24,945 nucleotides of DNA, from positions 1 to 24,945 of the forward strand of contig JABDJF010000137.1 of NCBI GenBank assembly GCA_013002645.1. Reading direction: 5' to 3'. The notes beneath the pieces are model-generated. The model saw nothing but the letters and a program-made list of their open reading frames with translations. It did no database searches and had not been told where the DNA came from. Position numbers and translations under genes: made by a program. Numbering within the stretch: the stretch's first letter is position 1; every line of letters starts with the position of its first letter. The stretch comes from Myxococcales bacterium. Lineage in GTDB: Bacteria > Myxococcota_A > Polyangia > Polyangiales > Houyiibacteriaceae. Shown piece after piece: positions 15,211 to 23,494 of this stretch.

Positions 15211-16790
15211 TTTCTACGGAAGGCCGATTCTCGCCTCCCGCGGACGCTACGCACATTCTCTGCGTGGACCCTGCGACGCGAGAGCAACTCGGAGAGATCC
15301 GCGTCGACTCCGCAGAAGATGTCGATGCCGCCGTGTTGCGCGCGAGGGTGGCTCAAAGAGCCTGGCGTTCGACTTCGTTCGACGAGAGGCGCGACCTGCT
15401 GCGACGCCTGCTCGACTACACGGTCGACCAAAAGGACGAGATCTGCGCCACTGTCCAACGCGACTCCGGCAAGACGCGAGAGAACGCGTTGATGGGAGAG
15501 ATCTGGCCGACCTGCGAGAAGTTTCGCTGGATGATCAAGAACGGAGAGAAATACCTCCGCCCCGAACCTGTCTCATCGGGCCTGCTGCTGCACAAGAAGG
15601 CGCGACTCGAGTACTACCCCCTCGGCGTCATCGCCGCGATCATCCCTTGGAATTATCCGTTCCAGAACATCGTCAATCCGGTGATTCCCGCGCTCATGTC
15701 CGGGAACGCGATCGTGCTCAAGCCGTCGGAGTGGGTTGCATGGTCGAGCGCGAAGCTCATCGATTCGCTTCGTGAAGTCATCGGAGCCGCCGGACACGAT
15801 CCGGACCTGGTCCAAGCGGTACACGGATACGGCCCGACCGGCGCTGCGCTCGCGCGCTCTGCAGTCGATTCAATTCTGTTCATCGGTTCGGTCCGCAACG
15901 GTCGACGCGTGGTCGAAGCCAGTGCGGAACGCGTCATTCCGGTCGTGATGGAGCTCGGTGGCAAAGATGCCTTCATCGTCTGCGATGACGCGGACGTCGA
16001 ACAAGCCGTGCACGCTGCCTTGGCCGGTTGCTATATCAATTGCGGGCAAAACTGCGTCGCATCGGAGCGAATTCTCGTCCATGAGGACATCTACGAAAGT
16101 TTCGAACGACGCGCCGTAGAGCTGGTTCGGGAGTTTCGGCAGGGCAGCAGCCGCGACGGGCTCGTCGATGTCGGCGCCATCGTCACGCCGCTTCAACTCG
16201 AGGTCATCGAGAAGGCGGTCGACGGCGCAATCGCAGAGGGCGCACGTCTCGTCTCGGGCGGCAAACGCGCGCTGCGGCACGAGGGTGACTACTTCGAGCC
16301 CACGATCCTGGCTGACGTGACGCCGGAGATGGACATCGCTCGGGAAGAGGTCTTTGGTCCAGTGATGTTGCTCATGCGCGTTCGCGACGATGCACACGCC
16401 GTCGAGGTCGCAAACGGGGTGTCGTATGGTTTGTCTTCATCGGTGTTTTCGAAAGACCGCGCGCGCGCTCGCGAGATCGCCTCGAAGCTCGAGGTGGGGA
16501 TGAGCGCGATCAACGAATTCGGCGGTATCACCTACATGGCGCAAGGGCTTACCTTCGGCGGCGTCAAGGCTTCGGGCTACGGGCGGATGAACGGCCGCGA
16601 GGGCCTGCGTTCGATGTGCAATATCAAAGCCGTGGTCGACGACCGTTTCCCGTTCAACCAACCGAATCGCATCTTTCCGGTTGCCGAGAAAGACTACGGG
16701 GTTTTCAGTGGCGTGATCGAGCTGATTTACGGCAACGGCCTCGCGCAGCGCTGGCGAGGCTTTCTCAAGCTGCTTGGCCGTAAACCTTGA
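15198..16790 (+). CDS. NAD(P)-dependent aldehyde dehydrogenase
   Basis: An in-frame ATG at 15177 exists, but the one at 15198 (MSIPIS) leaves more room for a promoter; either is possible. With the later start the protein is 530 residues. Family residues are all present: Asn152 in IPWNYPFQN, Glu252 in MELGGKDAF and nucleophile Cys286 in NCGQNCVASER. A late 'EEVFGPVMLL' block is also typical. The C-terminus continues about 40 residues past the usual core, with a hydrophobic stretch ('GVFSGVIELIYGNGL'), which may give membrane contact as in fatty-aldehyde dehydrogenases. It should oxidise an aldehyde to an acid, plausibly one made by the divergent hydroxylase and the next-gene alcohol oxidoreductase. 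Its TGA overlaps the TTG start of the GMC gene. Confidence 0.9.
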   Translation: MSIPISTEGRFSPPADATHILCVDPATREQLGEIRVDSAEDVDAAVLRARVAQRAWRSTSFDERRDLLRRLLDYTVDQKDEICATVQRDSGKTRENALMGEIWPTCEKFRWMIKNGEKYLRPEPVSSGLLLHKKARLEYYPLGVIAAIIPWNYPFQNIVNPVIPALMSGNAIVLKPSEWVAWSSAKLIDSLREVIGAAGHDPDLVQAVHGYGPTGAALARSAVDSILFIGSVRNGRRVVEASAERVIPVVMELGGKDAFIVCDDADVEQAVHAALAGCYINCGQNCVASERILVHEDIYESFERRAVELVREFRQGSSRDGLVDVGAIVTPLQLEVIEKAVDGAIAEGARLVSGGKRALRHEGDYFEPTILADVTPEMDIAREEVFGPVMLLMRVRDDAHAVEVANGVSYGLSSSVFSKDRARAREIASKLEVGMSAINEFGGITYMAQGLTFGGVKASGYGRMNGREGLRSMCNIKAVVDDRFPFNQPNRIFPVAEKDYGVFSGVIELIYGNGLAQRWRGFLKLLGRKP

Positions 16791-18385
16791 TCGCGCAGTA
16801 CGACTACATCGTGGTCGGCGGCGGCTCGGCTGGCTGCATCGTGGCCGCCGAGCTTGCGAAGGATCCCGCCCGTCGCGTGCTCCTCATGGAGGGCGGGCCG
16901 AGCGCGGAGGCACATCCGGAGACCCTGGTCGCCGCGGGCTACAAAGAAGCTTTCGTCAACGACGCCGTGATGGGGGAGCGTTTTTCGGTCCCCCAGGCGC
17001 ACGCCGCCGGGCATCGAATCTTCGCGGGCACCGGAACGGTCATGGGTGGGAGCGGATCGGTGAACGGGATGGTTTATACCCGTGGCTCTCGGGAGGACTA
17101 CGCGGAGTGGCCCGAGGGCTGGCACTGGGAGGACAATCAAGAGGATTTCGAGGCGATCGAGCGAGCCCTGCGACCGCATCGCCGTCCGGCGACGAGCTGG
17201 ACCGAAGCCTGCATCGCATCCGCAGAAGAACAGGGCTTTCGCCGCAAAGAAGACCTGAACGACGGCAGCCTGAGCAACGTCATCGGCTATGAGTGGATGT
17301 CCTATGAAGACGAGAGCCGGCGAAGCTCTTACGTGGCGTTCATCAAGGAGGCAGGCGCGCGTCCGAACCTGACCGTGCTTACCGGCGCATGCGCACACCG
17401 AGTCGTTTTCACGGCGGAAAAACGTGCCAGGGCGATCGAATTCGAGCATGAAGGGGCGCTGCGACGCGCGGAGGCCGGCAAGGAGATCATTCTGTGCGCC
17501 GGTGCCCTCGAAACCCCGAAGCTGCTCATGCTTTCGGGCGTGGGTCCGAGCGAGCACCTTCGCGCGTTTGACATTCCGATCGTCGCCGACCGGCCCGCCA
17601 TCGGCGAAGGGCTTCACGACCACCCCAACGTGCCGGTATTCTTCAAGACCAAAGCGAACATCGACTGCTTTTACCCGCAGCTCTACAGCTTCTTTCGGAC
17701 GAACGCGGCGAGCGACCTCCCCGCCTCGCAAAGCGACACCTGCTACGTGTACTGGCCAGCGCCATCGGCGATGAGGCAGATGATGCAGCGGATGCTCCCG
17801 CCCATGGTCGTACCGCATGCCGTCTACGGACCGAGGTCGAGACGGCTGGTGCGCGGTATGATCGGAGCGGCGTTCAAGGTCGGCGCGATCCAGCGCTTCA
17901 CCGACCAGATGTTCGGCATCATTCTGATCCTCGGGAAACCGAAAAGCCGTGGCACGCTGCGGTTGCAATCGACCGACGTGCGCACGCAGGCCGCGATCGA
18001 TCCTTCGTACTACTCGCATCCAGAGGATCTGGAAACGATGCTGCGCGGTGTTCGGCTCGCCAGAGCGATCGGCGCATCGAGCGGCCTCGCACGATGGGGC
18101 CCGAGGGAGCTGATGCCCGGGAGGCGGGTCAGCAGTGACGAAGCCATTTCGAGCTACATTCGGAAGAACACGATTACGACCTATCACTTCGCCGGCAGCT
18201 GCAGCATGGGCGGAACCGCAGCCCACGCCGTCGACCCCCAGCTGCGCTTGCGCGGAGTGAAGGCCCTGCGAATTGCGGACGCTTCCACCATCCCCTGGAC
18301 GCCGGTTTCAGCACTCAACGCCCCCAGCATGCTGATCGGCTATCGTGCGGCCAAGCTCATTCGATGCGGATCCGCCCAGAACTGA
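16787..18385 (+). CDS. GMC-family FAD-dependent alcohol oxidoreductase
   Basis: The start is a TTG at 16787 overlapping the aldehyde dehydrogenase stop by four bases (TTGA), a sign of translational coupling. The 532-residue protein has the FAD loop VVGGGSAGC (9-17), the second GMC signature GGSGSVNGMVY, the third LCAGALETPKLLMLSG region, and the C-terminal catalytic His467 in YHFAGSCSMG with Asn511 in ALNAPSMLIG. GMC enzymes oxidise alcohols to aldehydes or ketones; relatives include choline dehydrogenase, AlkJ-type alcohol dehydrogenases and cholesterol oxidase. There is no export signal. Together with the upstream dehydrogenase it could carry a hydroxymethyl group through aldehyde to acid, or oxidise a sterol hydroxyl. 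Substrate not readable. Confidence 0.9.
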   Translation: MIAQYDYIVVGGGSAGCIVAAELAKDPARRVLLMEGGPSAEAHPETLVAAGYKEAFVNDAVMGERFSVPQAHAAGHRIFAGTGTVMGGSGSVNGMVYTRGSREDYAEWPEGWHWEDNQEDFEAIERALRPHRRPATSWTEACIASAEEQGFRRKEDLNDGSLSNVIGYEWMSYEDESRRSSYVAFIKEAGARPNLTVLTGACAHRVVFTAEKRARAIEFEHEGALRRAEAGKEIILCAGALETPKLLMLSGVGPSEHLRAFDIPIVADRPAIGEGLHDHPNVPVFFKTKANIDCFYPQLYSFFRTNAASDLPASQSDTCYVYWPAPSAMRQMMQRMLPPMVVPHAVYGPRSRRLVRGMIGAAFKVGAIQRFTDQMFGIILILGKPKSRGTLRLQSTDVRTQAAIDPSYYSHPEDLETMLRGVRLARAIGASSGLARWGPRELMPGRRVSSDEAISSYIRKNTITTYHFAGSCSMGGTAAHAVDPQLRLRGVKALRIADASTIPWTPVSALNAPSMLIGYRAAKLIRCGSAQN

Positions 18386-18416
18386 GCTCGCCTTGAATCC
18401 CCATCGTGGGACTCAC

Positions 18417-18431
18417 GTCTGATTTTCAGAC
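18417..18431. repeat. Inverted repeat GTCTGA-TTT-TCAGAC
   Basis: Six-base exact arms with a 3-base spacer lie in the 89-base gap between the GMC gene and the binding-protein gene. It could be a regulator site or a small attenuating hairpin; it is short enough to be chance. Confidence 0.3.
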
Positions 18432-18474
18432 TCAGCGATTGCAGCCACAACCCGTGCTCCCCATAGAGAGACCC

Positions 18475-19488
18475 ATGAGAAAAGCCAAGCGCCTCTTCAT
18501 CGCAGCCCTCGCCCTCGGCGCCTTCACCTTGCCGGGCGCGATTTCGGTGCCTCAGGCCGACGCCGCATCCGCGACGATCATCCGGTTTGCTTCCCTCGCG
18601 CCTGCCGGCTCGTCGTTCATGAAGTTGATGAAAGCTTGGAACCGGAGCTTGAAGAAAGAGACCGAGAATCGAGTCGAGCTTCGCTTCTATTCCGGAGGAA
18701 GTCAGGGCGACGAGCGCGACTTCATTCGCAAGGTGCGGGCCGGACAAATGGATGCAGCCGGGGTGACGACGACCGGGCTTGGGATGGTTGCGCGACCGGT
18801 GCTTGTCTTGACGGCGCCGGGGATGATCACGGAATACGATCAGCTCGAGCGGGCGCGCGCGCAGTTGACTGAACGGTTCGCAAAACTGTTCGAGGAGAAC
18901 GGTTTCGTGATGCTGGCCTGGGGCGAGGCCGGCAAGAACCGAATCTTCTCCATGGAGAAGTTCGCCAAACCCGAAGACCTGAAGAGGCTTCGTCCTTGGG
19001 CATGGAAGGACGACCCCGTGTTCGCGGGCTACATCACCACGATAGGCGCGAATCCCGTTCGCATGGGTGTGCCCGAGGTGTACGGCGGTTTGCAGACAAG
19101 GATGCTCGACACGGTGCCGGCGTCGGCCCTCGCGGCCGTTGCGCTGCAGTGGTACACGCGCCTCAACTACATGGCGAAAGAGAACTTCGGCATCATCATC
19201 GGCGGCTCGGTCATCAAGCAGGAGAAATTCGACCTGTTGAGCGAGCATGACCAGAAGGTGCTCATGGAAACCAGCGAGCGCGCCGCGCGTGCGGGTGACA
19301 TCATGGCGCGCCGGGACGACGACCGGGCGTATGCGTCCCTCATCAAACGCGGCATGATCGAGGTCGACACGGCGGCACACAAGCCCGCATGGGACGCGGT
19401 CGCCAAAAAGACGCGCGAAAACCTGACCGGCCGGGTTTACAGCAAGAGCCTCCTCGAAGCCGTGGAAAAGGCCATCGCCGCGGACTGA
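18475..19488 (+). CDS. TRAP-type solute-binding protein (DctP family)
   Basis: The ATG at 18475 gives a clear Sec signal peptide (MRKAKRLFIAALALGAFTL, cleavage near PQADAA), so the longer open frame upstream is rejected. The 337-residue product has the DctP-family layout: 'IIRFASLAPAGSSFMKLMKAW', 'ELRFYSGGSQGDERDFIRKV' in the first lobe, 'RPWAWKDDPVFAGY' at the hinge with the family Arg, 'GGLQTRMLDTVPASALAAVAL' and 'VIKQEKFDLLSEHDQKVL' in the second. Such proteins capture organic acids or other small molecules in the periplasm for a DctQ/DctM transporter. No Q or M gene is present here. It lies 89 bases after the GMC gene in the same direction and may bring in or sense the island's substrate. 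Confidence 0.85.
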   Translation: MRKAKRLFIAALALGAFTLPGAISVPQADAASATIIRFASLAPAGSSFMKLMKAWNRSLKKETENRVELRFYSGGSQGDERDFIRKVRAGQMDAAGVTTTGLGMVARPVLVLTAPGMITEYDQLERARAQLTERFAKLFEENGFVMLAWGEAGKNRIFSMEKFAKPEDLKRLRPWAWKDDPVFAGYITTIGANPVRMGVPEVYGGLQTRMLDTVPASALAAVALQWYTRLNYMAKENFGIIIGGSVIKQEKFDLLSEHDQKVLMETSERAARAGDIMARRDDDRAYASLIKRGMIEVDTAAHKPAWDAVAKKTRENLTGRVYSKSLLEAVEKAIAAD

Positions 19489-19512
19489 GCGGAAAAGGGA
19501 ACCGCCCCTCTC

Positions 19513-20349
19513 CTAGCCGAGGCTGTCGTCCAGGAACTGGAGCGTGAGCTCGTTGAAGAGCTTTGCGTATTCCACCATCACCCAGTGACCGCAGCTGGAA
19601 ATCAGGACGGTGCGTGAGTTTGCGCAGCGAGCCGCGATTTTGGACGCGCCACTCACAGGGCAGAATTTGTCGTTCGCGCCCCAGAAGCAAAGCACCGGGC
19701 ACTGAATCTCCGAGAGACGGTCTTCCAGGTTCGCCACGCGGATTCGCGCGATGTTGTCTTTGTGCTGCGTCATGGCGATTTGAAAACGCTCTTCGATCAC
19801 CTCGTCGGTGATCTTCGATTCGTCGTGAAGCTGAAGCCGGAAGACCTTCCGCAGCGTTTCCTTGCTGATGCCTTCGTTGTAGAGGACGCGAATCATCGCC
19901 TTGATGCCCTCCATGTCCATGTACGCCTCCCGCGTCTCGAGGCCGCCGGGAGCCATCAATACCAACTTGGCGACGAGGTCCGGGTAGTTGAGCGCCATCG
20001 TAATCGCAATCGCGCCGCCCTGCGAGTTGCCAATGACGGTGATGCGATCGATTCCGAGTGAGTCGAGAAGCGCCTTGTACTGCGCCGCGACATCGTCGAG
20101 GCTGAACGCGCCGTCTTCGGGCTTGGACGAATAGCCGTAGCCCATCGTGTCGGGGATGATCGTGCGATAGCCCCGCTCGGCCAAGAGCGGGTAGTTGCCC
20201 TTGAAGTTGCTCCAGCCGCTCGCCCCCGGACCGCTGCCGTGCACGAACAGAACCGCACCGCGGTCCGCGCTGCCCGCCTCGTGGTAGTGCATCGTGATGC
20301 CGTTGCCGACCTCGACGTATCTTCCTTCGGGAACTGCCTCTACGACCAT
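19513..20349 (-). CDS. Meta-cleavage-product hydrolase (BphD/HsaD-like alpha/beta hydrolase)
   Basis: The 278-residue protein shows the C-C bond hydrolase pattern very clearly. The oxyanion motif is HGSGPGASGWSNF (37-49); the nucleophile is Ser109 in GNSQGG; the acid is Asp227 in WGANDKF; the base is His255 in CGHWVMVEYAKLFNE, where the Trp after His is typical of this family. These enzymes hydrolyse the product of extradiol ring cleavage: HsaD acts on the opened steroid A ring, BphD on the biphenyl product. Length fits (about 285). The ATG at 20349 has GAGG about 8 bases upstream, and a KstR-like palindrome lies 17 bases before it. The extradiol dioxygenase gene is directly upstream on the same strand. 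It converges with the binding-protein gene, 24 bases between stops. Confidence 0.88.
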   Translation of the reverse strand: MVVEAVPEGRYVEVGNGITMHYHEAGSADRGAVLFVHGSGPGASGWSNFKGNYPLLAERGYRTIIPDTMGYGYSSKPEDGAFSLDDVAAQYKALLDSLGIDRITVIGNSQGGAIAITMALNYPDLVAKLVLMAPGGLETREAYMDMEGIKAMIRVLYNEGISKETLRKVFRLQLHDESKITDEVIEERFQIAMTQHKDNIARIRVANLEDRLSEIQCPVLCFWGANDKFCPVSGASKIAARCANSRTVLISSCGHWVMVEYAKLFNELTLQFLDDSLG

Positions 20350-20365
20350 GCTTTGAACCTCGAAC

Positions 20366-20379
20366 TAGAACGCGTTCTA
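20366..20379. promoter_or_regulatory. KstR-like operator, perfect palindrome TAGAACGCGTTCTA
   Basis: This 14-base perfect palindrome matches the KstR consensus TnnAACnnGTTnnA at all eight fixed positions. KstR is the TetR-family repressor of cholesterol catabolism in actinobacteria. The site lies 17-30 bases upstream of the hydrolase ATG and 35 bases past the dioxygenase stop. The sequence match is direct; which regulator binds it is inference. Confidence 0.55.
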
Positions 20380-20413
20380 TCCCATCGAACACGCGCGGTC
20401 CAACGGAGGCCGC

Positions 20414-21334
20414 TCATTCGTCCTTGCTTCGGGCTTCTTTCGCTCGGCGGTACGCCTTGGTGAGCAGCTGTGGCGGGTGATGCCCCCATTCGCTCACCCT
20501 GCCGTGGACTGTGCTCTGCCAGCCCTCTTCGATTTGGATGGCGCCGGCCCCGAACTCGAAGTGGAACCCCGACGGCGTGTATCCGTAGAAAGAAAACATC
20601 TTGTCGTTTGGATGCCGGCCCAGCGTCTGGTGAACCATCCCGCCCGAGAACAGAAAGCGATCGTAACAGCGGCCGACTTCGTCCACGGATTTGGCCTGCA
20701 CCATGAAGTGGTGAATGCGCTTGAGCTGCCCTCCCCCGAATGCGAGCGAGTGATGGCGCGAATTGGCATGCATGAACGTCACGTTGATCTGGTGGCCGAA
20801 GTACTCGCAGCGAATGTAGTCGCTGAGCTCGAAGCCGAACATGGTGGCGTAAAAATCTTCGTGCTTCTCGTCGTCTTTCGAAACGATGACGACGTGCCCA
20901 AAGCCCTGCTCGTCCGCAACGAAACCCGAAGTGACCACTTCGGAGACGAAGGGCTCAGCCGCCATCTTGGGTCCGTAGAAGATCTCGATCGGGTTCTCGG
21001 CCGGATCACTCGTCCGAACCAGGGCTTGCACGTTTCGCTCAGCGGCTTTTTCGAGGCTGCACTCGACGACCTGGTGGCCCGCGCTTCGGAGACGCTGCAC
21101 GATCTCTTCGAGCTGCTTCGGCCCTTCGACCTCCCAGCCTACGGCCGCCAGATCGTCCCCTGGCCCTGGTTCGATGAAGAAGCGCTGCTGATAGCCATCC
21201 ATTCGCAGAGAAAAACCGCCATCGCCCCGGCGATCGACGACTTGCAGGCCTAGGATTTTCGTCCCGAATTCCTCCCATGCCGAAGGGTCGGTCACTTCGA
21301 AGACCAGGTATCCCGCTTGCTTCACCGCAGTCAT
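20414..21334 (-). CDS. Type I extradiol ring-cleavage dioxygenase (BphC/HsaC-like, VOC fold)
   Basis: The ATG at 21334 has a GGAGG ribosome binding site 8 bases upstream and gives 306 residues, the usual size of two-domain extradiol dioxygenases. The iron ligands fall at canonical places: His147 in GFGHVVIVS, His208/209 in RIHHFMV, and Glu260. The signature Y-x2-T-P-x-G-x3-E is seen in FYGYTPSGFHFE. Enzymes of this type use Fe(II) and O2 to open catechol rings next to a hydroxyl; HsaC opens the aromatised steroid A ring. The product hydrolase is encoded next on the same strand after 64 bases. It is divergent from the EBP-like gene with 59 bases between starts. The physiological catechol is unknown. 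Confidence 0.85.
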   Translation of the reverse strand: MTAVKQAGYLVFEVTDPSAWEEFGTKILGLQVVDRRGDGGFSLRMDGYQQRFFIEPGPGDDLAAVGWEVEGPKQLEEIVQRLRSAGHQVVECSLEKAAERNVQALVRTSDPAENPIEIFYGPKMAAEPFVSEVVTSGFVADEQGFGHVVIVSKDDEKHEDFYATMFGFELSDYIRCEYFGHQINVTFMHANSRHHSLAFGGGQLKRIHHFMVQAKSVDEVGRCYDRFLFSGGMVHQTLGRHPNDKMFSFYGYTPSGFHFEFGAGAIQIEEGWQSTVHGRVSEWGHHPPQLLTKAYRRAKEARSKDE

Positions 21335-21393
21335 TTGCCTTGCCTCCGGCGGGAGCATAGTACGGAGGCCCTGTCTGGCTACGGAGAAAATTG

Positions 21394-22095
21394 ATGGAGT
21401 CCACAACAGAGCCGCGAGGGCTTGCGATCCCAACCGCCGCGGTCATCGGTATCGTCGTCGTCACCGGCTCGGTCTTTCACACCTGGCTGCACCATCGCGT
21501 CCATGGCGTGTACAACCCCACGCAGATCGGCCTGGCGTTCTTTCTCGTGATCAACGTGCTGGTCAACTGGTGGGAGATCGCCCTGATGGTTTGCCAAGAT
21601 CAGATTCATGCCGAGTACGAGGCGATCAAAGAGCCTTACCGTGGACGCGAGATGCAACGCATCGGAGAAATCTTCGCTCGCCCGATCCCGCTTCTTCAGG
21701 TGCTCTCGTTCCGGCAATGGACGACGATTTGGTCGGGCTACTCCCTCTTCGACCCGGGCTACTCCGACCGCCGTTCGTTCGGCTACAACATCGACGTCGG
21801 AAACGGCTTCACCACGATTATCCCGGCAACCGTCTTCGCCTTCGGAATGACGTTCGAGCTGATGCCAGCACGCTGGCTCGGCATCCTCGGCGTGATCATG
21901 TTTTGGCAGATGTTCTACGGAACCGCGGTCTACTTCTTTCAGTTCTTCAACAACGGCCGCCACAAGGGCCACTCCGTGAAAGACCTGCTGCTTTTCGTCG
22001 GGATCACGAACCTGATGTGGTTCGTGTTTCCGATCTGGGGGCTCTGCACGAGCGTCGAGCTCATCCTCGAAGGCTCCTACGGGGTCTTCCGCTAG
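21394..22095 (+). CDS. EXPERA/emopamil-binding-protein-like membrane protein (putative sterol isomerase)
   Basis: The ATG at 21394 follows a GGAG site by about 8 bases and gives 233 residues, close to eukaryotic EBP (about 230). It has about five hydrophobic segments (near residues 12-30, 45-66, 140-155, 160-182 and 198-222). Order and spacing recall EBP/HYDRA1: W-x2-YSLFDPGY (113-123, compare W-x-EY-x-K-GDSRY), QMFYGTAVYFF (172-182, compare Q-IYG-x3-YF), a Gly-rich loop, and NLMWFVFPIWGL (206-217, compare NALWLVLP), keeping the functional Asn206 and Trp209. The EBP catalytic His/Glu pair in the second segment is not clearly matched (only Glu61), so activity may differ. EBP moves the sterol 8-double bond to position 7. 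It overlaps the convergent flavoprotein gene by 4 bases. Confidence 0.5.
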   Translation: MESTTEPRGLAIPTAAVIGIVVVTGSVFHTWLHHRVHGVYNPTQIGLAFFLVINVLVNWWEIALMVCQDQIHAEYEAIKEPYRGREMQRIGEIFARPIPLLQVLSFRQWTTIWSGYSLFDPGYSDRRSFGYNIDVGNGFTTIIPATVFAFGMTFELMPARWLGILGVIMFWQMFYGTAVYFFQFFNNGRHKGHSVKDLLLFVGITNLMWFVFPIWGLCTSVELILEGSYGVFR

Positions 22096-23471
22096 AGGGG
22101 CCGCCGAGCTCCGGACTTCAACATCATTTTCTGCATCTGCTTGAAGTCTGCGACGGCGTCCGTCTGGTCGCTGGAGAACGGATAGTCCGCGCCAATCGCG
22201 TGGGCGACGACGAGCCCCGACATGAATGAAAGGTCGTGGCCACCCTCCGGGGTGGTGAACGTGCCGCAGTAGTGAAGCCCGTCTCTCCCTTGGAGATACC
22301 GCATCATCGACATGATGATCAGGTTCTGGAGCGACACGCTGTGCGTCGGGTGCGGCAAGTCGATTCTCTTTTGGACTTTTTCGATGACCCGCTGGGAGTT
22401 GAAGGTCACCAGCATCGGCACGCCCGCGTCTTTGGTGCTGGGGTTCTGCGCCGAGATCACAAACGTGCATTCGAGCGCTCCTGCTTCATTGATTTCCGAG
22501 TACGTATTGAACTCGGAAAGAATTCGTTGCCGGTGCTTCTCGGGCAAGATGCTGGTATCGGAGTGAACCACGAAACTAGAAAACGCGGGATCGACGTCGT
22601 CGACGTACTGCGCGTTGCTCAATAGAAGGCGCTGAAGCCCACTAGGGGCTTCGAGCGCGCTCAACACGGAGGCGGAATCGCAGGCGAAGACGACCTCATC
22701 GGCCTCGAAGCGCCTGCCCTTGGAGTCCGAAATCACGAACCGATCGTTACGTCGCTCGACGCCCGTGATTTCATGATCGGTGTGCACCCGGTCCGAGAAT
22801 CGCGCCGTCATTCGATCGAAGACCTGCCTGGGAGCGCCTTGCCAGGTGCCCATCTGCGTCGGCTCTTCGAGCGGCACGATGCTCTCCAGCAGCGGCAGGA
22901 TGACCGCCGGCACGCCGCGCATCGACGTGGTGATGAAGGTGGCACAATGGATGGGGACGAAGATCGTGTCCCAGAACGCGCGAGAGATGCCGAAGAGTCT
23001 TGCCATCCAGTAGAGCGGAATGAGGTTCAAGGGGTTGAAGTAGGAAAAGTGGTAGAGCGAGTGATGACGGCCTTTGGGAAGGAAGAAGTCGTTTACCTTG
23101 GTGACGAACGCGACGAGCTTCTTCCATCTACGGAGCTCCGGGGCGAAGCGCTTCTGAATCCCCGTCTGCCCGTCTTGGCAAAAATGCCCCTCCGGCGTCT
23201 GAACGAAATAGGAAATCGGGAGCGTTTCGATTCCCACGCCTAGCTCGTCGAGAAGCAGCTCGTAGTTGTGGTAGTACATCTGCGGCCAGGCGACGACGAG
23301 CAGAGGGGAGTCGACGTGACCACCATCCGCGCTCCATCGAAACGTCTTCGCATTGCCGCCAAGCGCCGACGCCTTCTCGAAGAGATCGACTTCATAGCCT
23401 GCCCGGTGGAGCGCCCAGGCTGCACCGACGCCGGCGATGCCCCCTCCAACGATCGCGATCTGCTTGCTCAT
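22092..23471 (-). CDS. FAD-dependent oxidoreductase, amine-oxidase/phytoene-desaturase-like
   Basis: The ATG at 23471 is preferred over an in-frame GTG at 23495 because of the AAAGGG sequence just upstream; the product is 459 residues. The N-terminus is a Rossmann FAD fold: 'AIVGGGIAGVGAAWALHRAG' with GxGxxG at 9-14, then Glu in DLFEK, and 'ALGGNAKTF'. The C-terminal FAD-contact segment is LHYCGTFTTPEGGHD followed by a helix 'SFMSGLVVAHAIGA'. Family members oxidise amines, desaturate or isomerise isoprenoids, or act on lipids. The middle region has aromatic-rich hydrophobic stretches suggesting a lipid substrate. It lies directly after the serine hydrolase gene in an operon that also contains the cycloisomerase-like gene, so a sterol double-bond step is conceivable but unproven. 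Confidence 0.75.
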   Translation of the reverse strand: MSKQIAIVGGGIAGVGAAWALHRAGYEVDLFEKASALGGNAKTFRWSADGGHVDSPLLVVAWPQMYYHNYELLLDELGVGIETLPISYFVQTPEGHFCQDGQTGIQKRFAPELRRWKKLVAFVTKVNDFFLPKGRHHSLYHFSYFNPLNLIPLYWMARLFGISRAFWDTIFVPIHCATFITTSMRGVPAVILPLLESIVPLEEPTQMGTWQGAPRQVFDRMTARFSDRVHTDHEITGVERRNDRFVISDSKGRRFEADEVVFACDSASVLSALEAPSGLQRLLLSNAQYVDDVDPAFSSFVVHSDTSILPEKHRQRILSEFNTYSEINEAGALECTFVISAQNPSTKDAGVPMLVTFNSQRVIEKVQKRIDLPHPTHSVSLQNLIIMSMMRYLQGRDGLHYCGTFTTPEGGHDLSFMSGLVVAHAIGADYPFSSDQTDAVADFKQMQKMMLKSGARRPL

Positions 23472-23494
23472 GCCGCCCTTTCCATGTTCATTCA

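Noticed and set aside
16727..18226. 499-codon minus-strand open frame opposite the GMC gene
   Set aside because: No domain is seen, and the GMC enzyme on the plus strand has all its signatures.
18340..19380. Minus-strand open frame opposite the TRAP binding-protein gene
   Set aside because: It is His/Arg-rich with no domain, and the plus-strand gene has a signal peptide and DctP blocks.
19489..19512. GCGG...CCGC stem between the convergent binding-protein and hydrolase genes as a terminator
   Set aside because: The stem is only about 4 bp and lacks a U-tract.
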